A DNA stretch of 64,000 nucleotides from Limnomonas spitsbergensis (lineage: Eukaryota; Chlorophyta; Chlorophyceae; Chlamydomonadales): contig JAYJMM010000113.1 of NCBI GenBank assembly GCA_037349105.1, positions 806,001 through 870,000 of the forward strand, read 5' to 3'. Of the stretch, positions 21,577 to 33,500 are shown one piece after another. Position 1 is the stretch's first letter. The number at the start of each line of letters is the position of its first letter. A program made the translations under genes and the position numbers. The notes beneath the pieces are model-generated. The model was not told the DNA's origin and did no database searches. It saw nothing but the letters and a program-made list of their open reading frames with translations.

Positions 21577-24500
21577 GCAGGTTGGGTGCTGGGATCAGGG
21601 TGGATGTACAACAGCAGCAGCAACAACAGCAGCAACAAGCAGGTTGGGTGCTGGGATCAGGGTGGATGTACAGCAGCAGCAACAACAGTAGCAACAAGCA
21701 GATGGGGTGCTGGGATCAGGGTGGATGTACAGCGGCAACAACAGCAACAACAACAGTAGCAACAACCAGGAGGGGTGTTGGGATGAGGGTCGATGTACTG
21801 CAGCAAGAACAAGGGTACTAACAACCAGGTGGGGTGCTGGGATCAGGGTGGATGTACAGCGGCAACAACAGCAACAACAACAGTAGCAACAACCAGGAGG
21901 GGTGTTGGGATGAGGGTCGATGTACTGCAGCAAGAACAACGGTAGTAACAACCAGGTGGGGTGCTGGGATCAGGGTGGATGTAACGCAACAACAACAGCC
22001 GCACCTTTCCCACCTGCCTGTCCTCCCGGCGCAGATTCTCCTCTTCATGCTCCCCTGCTGCTCCTCAGTCTCTGGGGGAACCCTTCCTAATTGCCATTTT
22101 ATGATGTGACCACACTGCCACCCCCCTCCTGCCCCCTTGGGCTGCCTGCCTGGACCAGCGACCCCACGCTGATGACTAGACGACCAGGCCAGGAACCAGC
22201 CTCTTCTCACAATCACCCCACACTTGCCTTGATAAGGGCCGCCCCGAAAGGGGACCAGGGGGGATAACCCCTCAAACTCAATTTGGGTCCCAGACGGTCC
22301 CTTAAAGATGCCTCGCGGCATTAGCTACGGCTAGACCAAGGCTGTGTGGATGCCTATGCTACTCCCAGACATTAGCTTAGCCTCTACGAGTAGGCAAAGC
22401 CTGAACCTAACATAGGCCTACTGTCCTGACCTGGCCTAGTTGTTCACCCCCCCAATCTGCCCCATCCTCCCTCCGTCCCTCCCTCCCTCCCAGGTTGCTT
22501 TCACCACCGACCCCAAGGATGGCCGCTCCAGCCCCTACTGCACTGATGTGGCCAAGTCGCTCAACGCGCCCATCTTCCACGTCAACGGGGACGACGTGGA
22601 GGCAGTGGTGCGCGTTCACCAGTTGGCAGCAGAATGGCGCCAGGTGCTTGAGGGGGAAGGGAAGGGAAGGGGGGGTGGGGGGGCGTGGAGTGGTGCCAGG
22701 TGTGCCTAGAGTGTGTGTGAATGGTAGGGGGGGGGCGAAACCACCAAGCTACATTTATCTCTACCACCCCTACAGACATTGAGGCAGGCGTGGTGATGGA
22801 CTTGATGGATGACCTTCAGCACCTCCTCACAGGCCTAAATCATGAACCCTCAACCCTCATGCCCCCTGGACAAACCCAAACCCTTAGCCTACCCTACCTC
22901 TCGCAGACCTTCAAGACGTTTGTGGTTGTGGACCTGGTGCGTTACCGCAAGTATGGCCACACAACCAAGCCTTTACCCCTGACCCCCAACGCCTCTCAGA
23001 CCCCAGCTCTGAGGCCGCCTCAATCAGACCCTTCACCCTTCATCCTAAAATCGCCTCTCACAGACCTTCAAGACGGACGTGGTTGTGGATCTGGTATGTT
23101 ACCGCAAGTATGGCCACAACGAGATTGATGAGCCCATGTTCACACAGCCCATGATGTACAAGAAGATCAAGCAGCACAAGGATCCCTACAAGATGTATGT
23201 GCAGAAACTGCTGTCAGAGGGATCGGTGTCTGAGGTGAGCGGACGGGAAAGGAAGGGAGGGACGGGAGGTTTGAAGTTGGTTTGCCTGAACCCTACGTCG
23301 GGAGGGAGTAGGGACCTGCAAAAGATGTAAGTGCAGAAACAGCTGTCAGACGGATTGGTGTCTGAGGTGAGCGGACGGGAAGACAGGAGGGGAGGGGAGG
23401 GGTCTTTGAAGTTGTGTTGCCTGAACCCTATGAGGGAGGCTTTGAAGTTGTTTTAAATGAACCCTAGGTCCTAAACCGACACTACAGCTTGCACCAGTGC
23501 GCTTCGGCTACACGTCCGCTGCGCCTCGTCTTACAACACGGTGGCCCAGTTCAGCCAGGGGTACTTGGGTCCCTGGCTGCCCAGGAATCTAAATGGAAAT
23601 AGGTGCAGGAGGCCCTTCAGCTGCTGAGGTGCGTGCATTGACCCTGCACTGACTGGGGGGGGCGCCCAGCAGAACCCTGGCGGGGGGGAGGGTCCTGCTG
23701 GGCGCGACAAAATCACCGATACCCCCCCCCCCCCATTCTGCTCCCACTTTGGCCCACAGGATCAGGTCCAGGCAACCAATATCTCCTCCCCCCTTCTTGT
23801 CCCCCCTCCTGCTCCTACTCTGGCCCACAGGACCAGGTCAAAGCAATAAGTATTCCATCCTTTCTCCCACCTTGACCCACAGGATCAAGTCAAGGCAATC
23901 CATGCGCAGAACCTGCAGATCCTGAACGATGAGTTTGAGGCTGGCAAGGTCTACACGCCCACCAAGAAGGACTGGCTGGCATCCCACTGGACCGGTTTCA
24001 ACTCACCGGCGCAGATCAGCAGGATCAGGAACACCGGTGAGACATGCTTAGGGGGGAGCAGGGGGGGGGGGGTCAGGTGAGTGATGCTGAAGGGGGAGAA
24101 GGGGGGGGGGGGGCAGGTGAGTGATGCTGAAGGGGGAGAAGGGGGGGAGGGACAGGTGAAGAATTTGTGTATGTGTGTGTGTGTGTGGGTGGGGGGGGGG
24201 CAGGTGAGTGATGCTGAAGGGGGAGTAGGGCGGGAGGGACAGGTGAAGAATTTGTGTGTGTGTGTGTGGGGGGGGGGGGGGGCGGGATGGGGAGGGTTTT
24301 AAGGCCAGTAAAAATGAGATTCAGAGGAATTGGGGGGATGGGGGAGGGAGGGTCCTTGATTTTATCCCTGAGACACGCATATTCCTTACCTCTCACGCTC
24401 AAGTCACGAGTAGCTGCAATGTCTCTTGGAGTGTGGAACGAGGTCTGGGCGCTGGGCCGGGTACCTGTTTCTCTGCGGGGAGGAACTGGACGCTGGGCCC

Positions 24501-27500
24501 GATGGAACTGGCTGTGGGCGCTGGGTCTGTATCCCCCCTCCTCCCTGGTGCCTGACTGGAGGGACCGTGATGTCACCCAACCCTGCCACTGACCCAAGGG
24601 GGCTATACTTTTGTCCTGTGTCCCCCCCTATGCTCGGTTGAAGTGTGAACGACCTACTTGCTCCTTCTGACCCTGTACCCGCCGCCCAGGTGTGAAGATG
24701 GACCTGCTCAAGCAGGTGGGTGAGAGGCAAGGCGGGGAGGGGGAAATGGGGGGGGGGGGGGGGGCGGCGGGCGGCGAAGGGGAAGAACAGAAGGGGAAGT
24801 GGAAGTTAGGGGGGAGGGGGGGGGAAGTGTTCGGTGAAAGCGGGCTATTATCAATAGGTCTATCAAACCTCGGCAGGCAGGTTGGGAATTTGAGGGGAGG
24901 GGTAGGAAGCGCATGCGGGGCATGCCTTTGAACGACCTGTCACCTGCGTCTTCTTCGCTGCTGTTGACAGCCAGGAGGAATCCACTGTGTGTTGCTGCCG
25001 CTCTGCTTGCTTGCAATGAAAGGGGTCAATAAAGGATTTCCAAGCGTGCTCGCTAGCAGGGGGGGGGGCCTCGTGTCGGGGTTAATTTGAATTTCAAGCA
25101 GATTGAGACGTGTACTGCCACGCTTCCCGTGAGGCGAAGCGTTTTTTGTTTCAAGTTTTGTCCCCATTGCTGCTGATTGCAGGCGAGGGCATTGATTGGG
25201 GTATGGCTGAGGCGCTTGCCTTTGCGACCCTGGTGTCTGAGGGCAACCACGTGCGATTGAGCGGGCAGGACGTGGAGCGGGGCACATTTACACACAGGTG
25301 AGCGGGACTCATCCACACTTTTTTTGTGAGCAGGGCTCATCCACAGTAATTAGGTGAGCAGTGCTCATCCACACTTGGGAGGTGGGCGGGGCACCTCCAA
25401 ATGTGTGAGGTGGGCGGGGCACCTCCACACTTGTGAGATGGGCGGGACACATCCACACTTGTGAGGTCGGCGGGACACATCCACAATTGTGAGTTGGACG
25501 GGGCATCTCCACACTTGTGAGGTAGGCGGGACACCTCCAAATGTGTGAGGTGGGCGGGGCACGTCCACACGTGTGAGGTGGGCGGGGCCCCTCAACGCTT
25601 GTGGGATGGGCGGGGCATATCCACACTTGTGAGGTGGGCGGGGCATATCCACACTTGTGAGGTGGGCGGGGCATATCCACACTTGTGAGGTGGGCGGGGC
25701 ACCTCCACACTTGTGAGGTGGGCGGGGCATATCCACACTTGTGAGGTGGGCGGGGCATCTACACACTTGCGAGGAGGGCGAAGCTCCTCCACACTTGCGA
25801 GGAGGGCGAAGCTCCTCCACACTTATGAGGTGGGTGGGCACCTCCACACTTGTGAGGTGAGCGGGACACCTCCACACTTGTGAAGTGGGCGGGGCACCTC
25901 CACACGTGTGAGTGGGACAGGTCACCTCCACACGTGGGAGCTGGACGGGGCACCTCCACACTTGTGAGGTGGGCGAGGCACCTCCACACTTGTTAGGTAG
26001 GCGGGGCGTCTCCACACGTGTGAGTGGGACGGGGCACCTCCACACTGGTGAGGTGGGCGAGGCACCTCCACACTTGTGAGGTGGGCGAGGCACCTCCACA
26101 CTGGTGAGGTGGGCGGGGCACCTTAACACTTGTGAGGTGGGCGGGGCACCTCCACACTTGTGAGGTGGGCGGGGCACCTCCACACTTGTGAGGTGGGCGG
26201 GGCATATCCACACTGGTGAGGTGGGCGAGGCACCTCCACACTGGCGAGGTGGGCGGGGCACCTTAACACTTGTGAGGTGGGCGGGGCACCTCCACACTTG
26301 TGAGGTGGGCGGGGCACCTCCACACTGGGCGGGGCACCTCCTCCCTCGCATTCCTGCCCCTCGGACACGCCGTGGTGGCTGACCAGACCACGGGTGAGAA
26401 GCTGTCCGCGGTGTACTCCGGTCAGACGCCACTTGACCGCCTTCCCTGTCAAGTCAGCGCAATCCCTCGCTTTAACTAACACTTGAACTCCACCCCTCTC
26501 TTCAACTGTCATTTGAACTCCATTCCTCACCACCAACTGTCCATTTAAAAATGTATCCCATGCTTCCCTCCCCCATTAGGCATGCCGTGTTAGCCGACCA
26601 GAACACCGGCGAGAAATACACCCCGCTGTCTGCGGTTTACCCCGGACAAAAGCCCGGCATGTTCACCGTGTCGAACTCCTCGCTCAGCGAGTATGGCGTG
26701 CTTGGCTTTGAGCTAGGGTACAGCGTGGAAAACCCCAACAGCCTGGTCATCTGGGAGGCACAGTTTGGAGACTTTGCAAACACGGCGCAGGTGTGAATAT
26801 GCGTGAGGGGAAAGGGGCAGGTGTGAACGTGCGGGGGGGCGACTCTGTGTGGGGTGGTTGTGGTGGAGGGGGCAAAGCCCCTTGCCCTGCCCTCTGTCTT
26901 TAATGTTCCCACTCTGCCTGTGCTTCAGATTTCCCAAGGGGTTCTCACGGCGGCCAATTCCTTTGTTAACCCTCCACTATGAAAGTATGTAATACATACA
27001 TAAACCCTATCTGGCTGTACCCCCACTCTGCCTGCAGGTTGCCTTTGACCAGTCTGTGAGTTTAGGGCTCAGTGTTTAAAACCGCCAAAACCCTCAACCT
27101 AAACCCCCGCCCTGCCTGCAGGTCATCTTTGACCAGTTCCTGAGCAGCGGCGAGTCCAAGTGGCTGCGCCAGTCCGGCCTGGTGGTGCTGCTGCCTCATG
27201 GCTACGACGGACAGGGGCCAGAGCACAGCAGTGGACGCATGGAGCGCTTTCTGCAGGTGGGTGGGGGGGGAGGAGCGGGTTGGGTTTTGGATAGGGCAGG
27301 AGGAGCAGGGAGGTTGGGTCCTTTGCCCCTCACTTAAGACGTCTGTTCATAGCCCTTGCAAGCTCCCCTATCTGTTCTCCTCCCCTCCCCTCCCCTACCC
27401 TCGGATTTCAGACCAAAAATTATACGAGCTTTCCAATTCGCCCCCCCTCATCTCCCGTTAAATGTGGGACGAGAACTCAAAACTAGGTTTCCCTGCCCAC

Positions 27501-30500
27501 TCCTCTGCCCCCCCCCTTCAAGACATATTCGTAACCCGTGCAAGCTCCCCAATCTGTTCCCCTCCCCTCCCCTCAGATGTCGGACGAGAACCCGTATGAG
27601 CTCCCCAATCTGTTCCCCCTCCCCTCCCCTCCCCTCCCCTCCCCTCATATGTCGGACGAGAACCCGTATGAGCTCCCCAATCTGTTCCCTCTCCCCTCCC
27701 CTCCCCGTAGATGTCAGACGAGAACCCGTATGAGCTCCCAAATGTGGACGAGACGAAGTGGTTCACGGGCGCCCACCTGGGGACTCAGGTCCAGGCCACA
27801 AACTGGCAAATCGTCAACTGCACCACGCCGGCAAATTTATTCCACGTGTTGCGCCGACAGGTGCGCCTTGCCACCTTAGGGGTTGCTGGGTTACTGTGTT
27901 GCGCCGACAGGTGCGCCTTGCCACCTTAGGGGTTGCTGGGTTACTGTGTTGCGCCGACAGGTGCGCCTTGCCACCTTAGGGGTTGCTGGGTTACTGTGTT
28001 GCGCCGACAGGTGCGCCTTGCCACCTTAGGGGTTGCTGGGTTACTGTGTTGCGCCGACAGGTGCGCCTTGCCACCTTAGGGGTTGCTGGGTTACTGTGTT
28101 GCGCCGACAGGTGCGCCTTGCCACCTTAGGGGTTGCTGGGTTACTGTGTTGCGCCGACAGGTGCGCCTTGCAACCTTAGGGGTTGCTGGGTTACTGTGTT
28201 GCGCCGACAGGTGCGCCTTGCCACCTTAGGGGTTGCTGGGTTACTGTGTTGCGCCGACAGGTGCGCCTTGCCACCTTAGGGGTTGCTGGGTTACTGTGTT
28301 GCGCCGACAGGTGCGCCTTGCCACCTTAGGGGTTGCTGGGTTACTGTGTTGCGCCGACAGGTGCGCCTTGCCACCTTAGGGGTTGCTGGGTTACTGTGTT
28401 GCGCCGACAGGTGCGCCTTGCCACCTTAGGGGTTGCTGGGTTACTGTGTTGCGCCGACAGGTGCGCCTTGCCACCTTAGGGGTTGCTGGGTTACTGTGTT
28501 GCGCCGACAGGTGCGCCTTGCAACCTTAGGGGTTGCTGGGTTACTGTGTTGCGCCGACAGGTGCGCCTTGCCACCTTAGGGGTTGCTGGGTTACTGTGTT
28601 GCGCCGACAGGTGCGCCTTGCAACCTTAGGGGTTGCTGGGTTACTGTGTTGCGCCGACAGGTGCGCCTTGCCACCTTAGGGGTTGCTGGGTTACTGTGTT
28701 GCGCCGACAGGTGCGCCTTGCCACCTTAGGGGTTGCTGGGTTACTGTGTTGCGCCGACAGGTGCGCCTTGCCACCTTAGGGGTTGCTGGGTTACTGTGTT
28801 GCGCCGACAGGTGCGCCTTGCCACCTTAGGGGTTGCTGGGTTACTGTGTTGCGCCGGCAGGTGCGCCTTGCAACCTTAGGGGTTGCTGGGTTACTGTGTT
28901 GCGCCGACAGGTGCGCCTTGCCACCTTAGGGGTTGCTGGGTTACTGTGTTGCGCCGACAGGTGCGCCTTGCCACCTTAGGGGTTGCTGGGTTACTGTGTT
29001 GCGCCGACAGGTGCGCCTTGCCACCTTAGGGGTTGCTGGGTTACTGTGTTGCGCCGACAGGTGCGCCTTGCCACCTTAGGGGTTGCTGGGTTACTGTGTT
29101 GCGCCGACAGGTGCGCCTTGCCACCTTAGGGGTTGCTGGGTTACTGTGTTGCGCCGACAGGTGCGCCTTGCCACCTTAGGGGTTGCTGGGTTACTGTGTT
29201 GCGCCGACAGGTGCGCCTTGCAACCTTAGGGGTTGCTGGGTTACTGTGTTGCGCCGACAGGTGCGCCTTGCCACCTTAGGGGTTGCTGGGTTACTGTGTT
29301 GCGCCGACAGGTGCGCCTTGCCACCTTAGGGGTTGCTGGGTTACTGTGTTGCGCCGACAGGTGCGCCTTGCCACCTTAGGGGTTGCTGGGTTACTGTGTT
29401 GCGCCGACAGGTGCGCCTTGCCACCTTAGGGGTTGCTGGGTTACTGTGTTGCGCCGACAGGTGCGCCTTGCCACCTTAGGGGTTGCTGGGTTACTGTGTT
29501 GCGCCGACAGGTGCGCCTTGCCACCTTAGGGGTTGCTGGGTTACTGTGTTGCGCCGACAGGTGCGCCTTGCCACCTTAGGGGTTGCTGGGTTACTGTGTT
29601 GCGCCGGCAGGTGCGCCTTGCCACCTTAGGGGTTGCTGGGTTACTGTGTTGCGCCGGCAGGTGCGCCTTGCAACCTTAGGGGTTGCTGGGTTACTGTGTT
29701 GCGCCGACAGGTGCGCCTTGCCACCTTAGGGGTTGCTGGGTTACTGTGTTGCGCCGACAGGTGCGCCTTGCCACCTTAGGGTTGCTGGGTTACTGTGTTG
29801 CGCCGACAGGTGCGCCTTGCAACCTTAGGGGTTGCTGGGTTACTGTGTTGCGCCGGACAGGTGCGCCTTGCCACCTTAGGGGTTGCTGGGTTACTGTGTT
29901 GCGCCGACAGGTGCGCCTTGCCACCTTAGGGGTTGCTGGGTTACTGTGTTGCGCCGACAGGTGCGCCTTGCCACCTTAGGGGTTGCTGGGTTACTGTGTT
30001 GCGCCGACAGGTGCGCCTTGCCACCTTAGGGGTTGCTGGGTTACTGTGTTGCGCCGGACAGGTGCGCCTTGCAACCTTAGGGGTTGCTGGGTTACTGTGT
30101 TGCGCCGACAGGTGCGCCTTGCCACCTTAGGGGTTGCTGGGTTACTGTGTTGCGCCGACAGGTGCGCCTTGCAACCTTAGGGGTTGCTGGGTTACTGTGT
30201 TGCGCCGACAGGTGCGCCTTGCAACCTTAGGGGTTGCTGGGTTACTGTGTTGCGCCGACAGGTGCGCCTTGCCACCTTAGGGGTTGCTGGGTTACTGTGT
30301 TGCGCCGACAGGTGCGCCTTGCCACCTTAGGGGTTGCTGGGTTACTGTGTTGCGCCGACAGGTGCGCCTTGCAACCTTAGGGGTTGCTGGGTTACTGTGT
30401 TGCGCCGACAGGTGCGCCTTGCCACCTTAGGGGTTGCTGGGTTACTGTGTTGCGCCGACAGGTGCGCCTTGCCACCTTAGGGGTTGCTGGGTTACTGTGT

Positions 30501-33500
30501 TGCGCCGACAGGTGCGCCTTGCCACCTTAGGGGTTGCTGGGTTACTGTGTTGCGCCGACAGGTGCGCCTTGCAACCTTAGGGGTTGCTGGGTTACTGTGT
30601 TGCGCCGACAGGTGCGCCTTGCAACCTTAGGGGTTGCTGGGTTACTGTGTTGCGCCGACAGGTGCGCCTTGCCACCTTAGGGGTTGCTGGGTTACTGTGT
30701 TGCGCCGACAGGTGCGCCTTGCAACCTTAGGGGTTGCTGGGTTACTGTGTTGCGCCGGCAGGTGCGCCTTGCAACCTTAGGGGTTGCTGGGTTACTGTGT
30801 TGCGCCGACAGGTGCGCCTTGCCACCTTAGGGGTTGCTGGGTTACTGTGTTGCGCCGACAGGTGCGCCTTGCCACCTTAGGGGTTGCTGGGTTACTGTGT
30901 TGCGCCGACAGATGCGCCTTGCAACCTTAGGGGTTGCTGGGTTACTGTGTTGCGCCGACAGGTGCGCCTTGCCACCTTAGGGGTTGCTGGGTTACTGTGT
31001 TGCGCCGGCAGGTGCGCCTTGCAACCTTAGGGGTTGCTGGGTTACTGTGTTGCGCCGACAGGTGCGCCTTGCCACCTTAGGGGTTGCTGGGTTACTGTGT
31101 TGCGCCGACAGGTGCGCCTTGCCACCTTAGGGGTTGCTGGGTTACTGTGTTGCGCCGACAGGTGCGCCTTGCAACCTTAGGGGTTGCTGGGTTACTGTGT
31201 TGCGCCGACAGGTGCGCCTTGCAACCTTAGGGGTTGCCTGGGTTACTGTGTTGCGCCGACAGGTGCGCCTTGCAACCTTAGGGGTTGCTGGGTTACTGTG
31301 TTGCGCCGACAGGTGCGCCTTGCCACCTTAGGGGTTGCTGGGTTACTGTGTTGCGCCGACAGGTGCGCCTTGCCACCTTAGGGGTTGCTGGGTTACTGTG
31401 TTGCGCCGACAGGTGCGCCTTGCCACCTTAGGGGTTGCTGGGTTACTGTGTTGCGCCGACAGGTGCGCCTTGCCACCTTAGGGGTTGCTGGGTTACTGTG
31501 TTGCGCCGAGCAGGTGCGCCTTGCAACCTTAGGGGTTGCTGGGTTACTGTGTTGCGCCGACAGGTGCGCCTTGCCACCTTAGGGGTTGCTGGGTTACTGT
31601 GTTGCGCCGACAGGTGCGCCTTGCAACCTTAGGGGTTGCTGGGTTACTGTGTTGCGCCGACAGGTGCGCCTTGCAACCTTAGGGGTTGCTGGGTTAGCTG
31701 TGTTGCGCCGACAGGTGCGCCTTGCCACCTTAGGGGTTGCTGGGTTACTGTGTTGCGCCGACAGGTGCGCCTTGCAACCTTAGGGGTTGCTGGGTTACTG
31801 TGTTGCGCCGACAGGTGCGCCTTGCCACCTTAGGGGTTGCTGGGTTACTGTGTTGCGCCGACAGGTGCGCCTTGCCACCTTAGGGGTTGCTGGGTTACTG
31901 TGTTGCGCCGACAGGTGCGCCTTGCCACCTTAGGGGTTGCTGGGTTACTGTGTTGCGCCGAGCAGGTGCGCCTTGCAACCTTAGGGGTTGCTGGGTTACT
32001 GTGTTGCGCCGACAGGTGCGCCTTGCCACCTTAGGGGTTGCTGGGTTACTGTGTTGCGCCGACAGGTGCGCCTTGCAACCTTAGGGGTTGCTGGGGTTAC
32101 TGTGTTGCGCCGACAGGTGCGCCTTGCCACCTTAGGGGTTGCTGGGTTACTGTGTTGCGCCGACAGGTGCGCCTTGCCACCTTAGGGGTTGCTGGGTTAC
32201 TGTGTTGCGCCGACAGGTGCGCCTTGCCACCTTAGGGGTTGCTGGGTTACTGTGTTGCGCCGACAGGTGCGCCTTGCCACCTTACGGGTTGCTGGGTTAC
32301 TGTGTTGCGCCGACAGGTGCGCCTTGCCACCTTAGGGGTTGCTGGGTTACTGTGTTGCGCCGACAGGTGCGCCTTGCCACCTTAGGGGTTGCTGGGTTAC
32401 TGTGTTGCGCCGACAGGTGCGCCTTGCCACCTTAGGGGTTGCTGGGTTACTGTGTTGCGCCGACAGGTGCGCCTTGCAACCTTAGGGGTTGCTGGGTTAC
32501 TGTGTTGCGCCGACAGGTGCGCCTTGCCACCTTAGGGGTTGCTGGGTTACTGTGTTGCGCCGACAGGTGCGCCTTGCCACCTTAGGGGGTTGCTGGGTTA
32601 CTGTGTTGCGCCGACAGGTGCGCCTTGCAACCTTAGGGGTTGCTGGGTTACTGTGTTGCGCCGGCAGGTGCGCCTTGCAACCTTAGGGGTTGCTGGGTTA
32701 CTGTGTTGCGCCGACAGGTGCGCCTTGCCACCTTAGGGGTTGCTGGGTTACTGTGTTGCGCCGACAGGTGCGCCTTGCCACCTTAGGGGTTGCTGGGTTA
32801 CTGTGTTGCGCCGACAGGTGCGCCTTGCAACCTTAGGGGTTGCTGGGTTACTGTGTTGCGCCGACAGGTGCGCCTTGCCACCTTAGGGGTTGCTGGGTTA
32901 CTGTGTTGCGCCGACAGGTGCGCCTTGCAACCTTAGGGGTTGCTGGGTTACTGTGTTGCGCCGACAGGTGCGCCTTGCCACCTTAGGGGTTGCTGGGTTA
33001 CTGTGTTGCGCCGACAGGTGCGCCTTGCCACCTTAGGGGTTGCTGGGTTACTGTGTTGCGCCGACAGGTGCGCCTTGCAACCTTAGGGGTTGCTGGGTTA
33101 CTGTGTTGCGCCGACAGGTGCGCCTTGCCACCTTAGGGGTTGCTGGGTTACTGTGTTGCGCCGACAGGTGCGCCTTGCAACCTTAGGGGTTGCTGGGTTA
33201 CTGTGTTGCGCCGACAGGTGCGCCTTGCAACCTTAGGGGTTGCTGGGTTACTGTGTTGCGCCGACAGGTGCGCCTTGCCACCTTAGGGGTTGCTGGGTTA
33301 CTGTGTTGCGCCGACAGGTGCGCCTTGCCACCTTAGGGGTTGCTGGGTTACTGTGTTGCGCCGACAGGTGCGCCTTGCCACCTTAGGGGTTGCTGGGTTA
33401 CTGTGTTGCGCCGACAGGTGCGCCTTGCCACCTTAGGGGTTGCTGGGTTACTGTGTTGCGCCGACAGGTGCGCCTTGCCACCTTAGGGGTTGCTGGGTTA

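Noticed and set aside
21396..21821. Gln/Asn-rich open frames
   Set aside because: They follow from the CAG/CAA tract in the intron 7 array.
25365..26432. 355-residue minus-strand protein of [18 protein letters not shown] type repeats
   Set aside because: It is the reverse frame of the 28-bp donor-derived array (three units make 84 bp, in frame). No start context or conserved domain.
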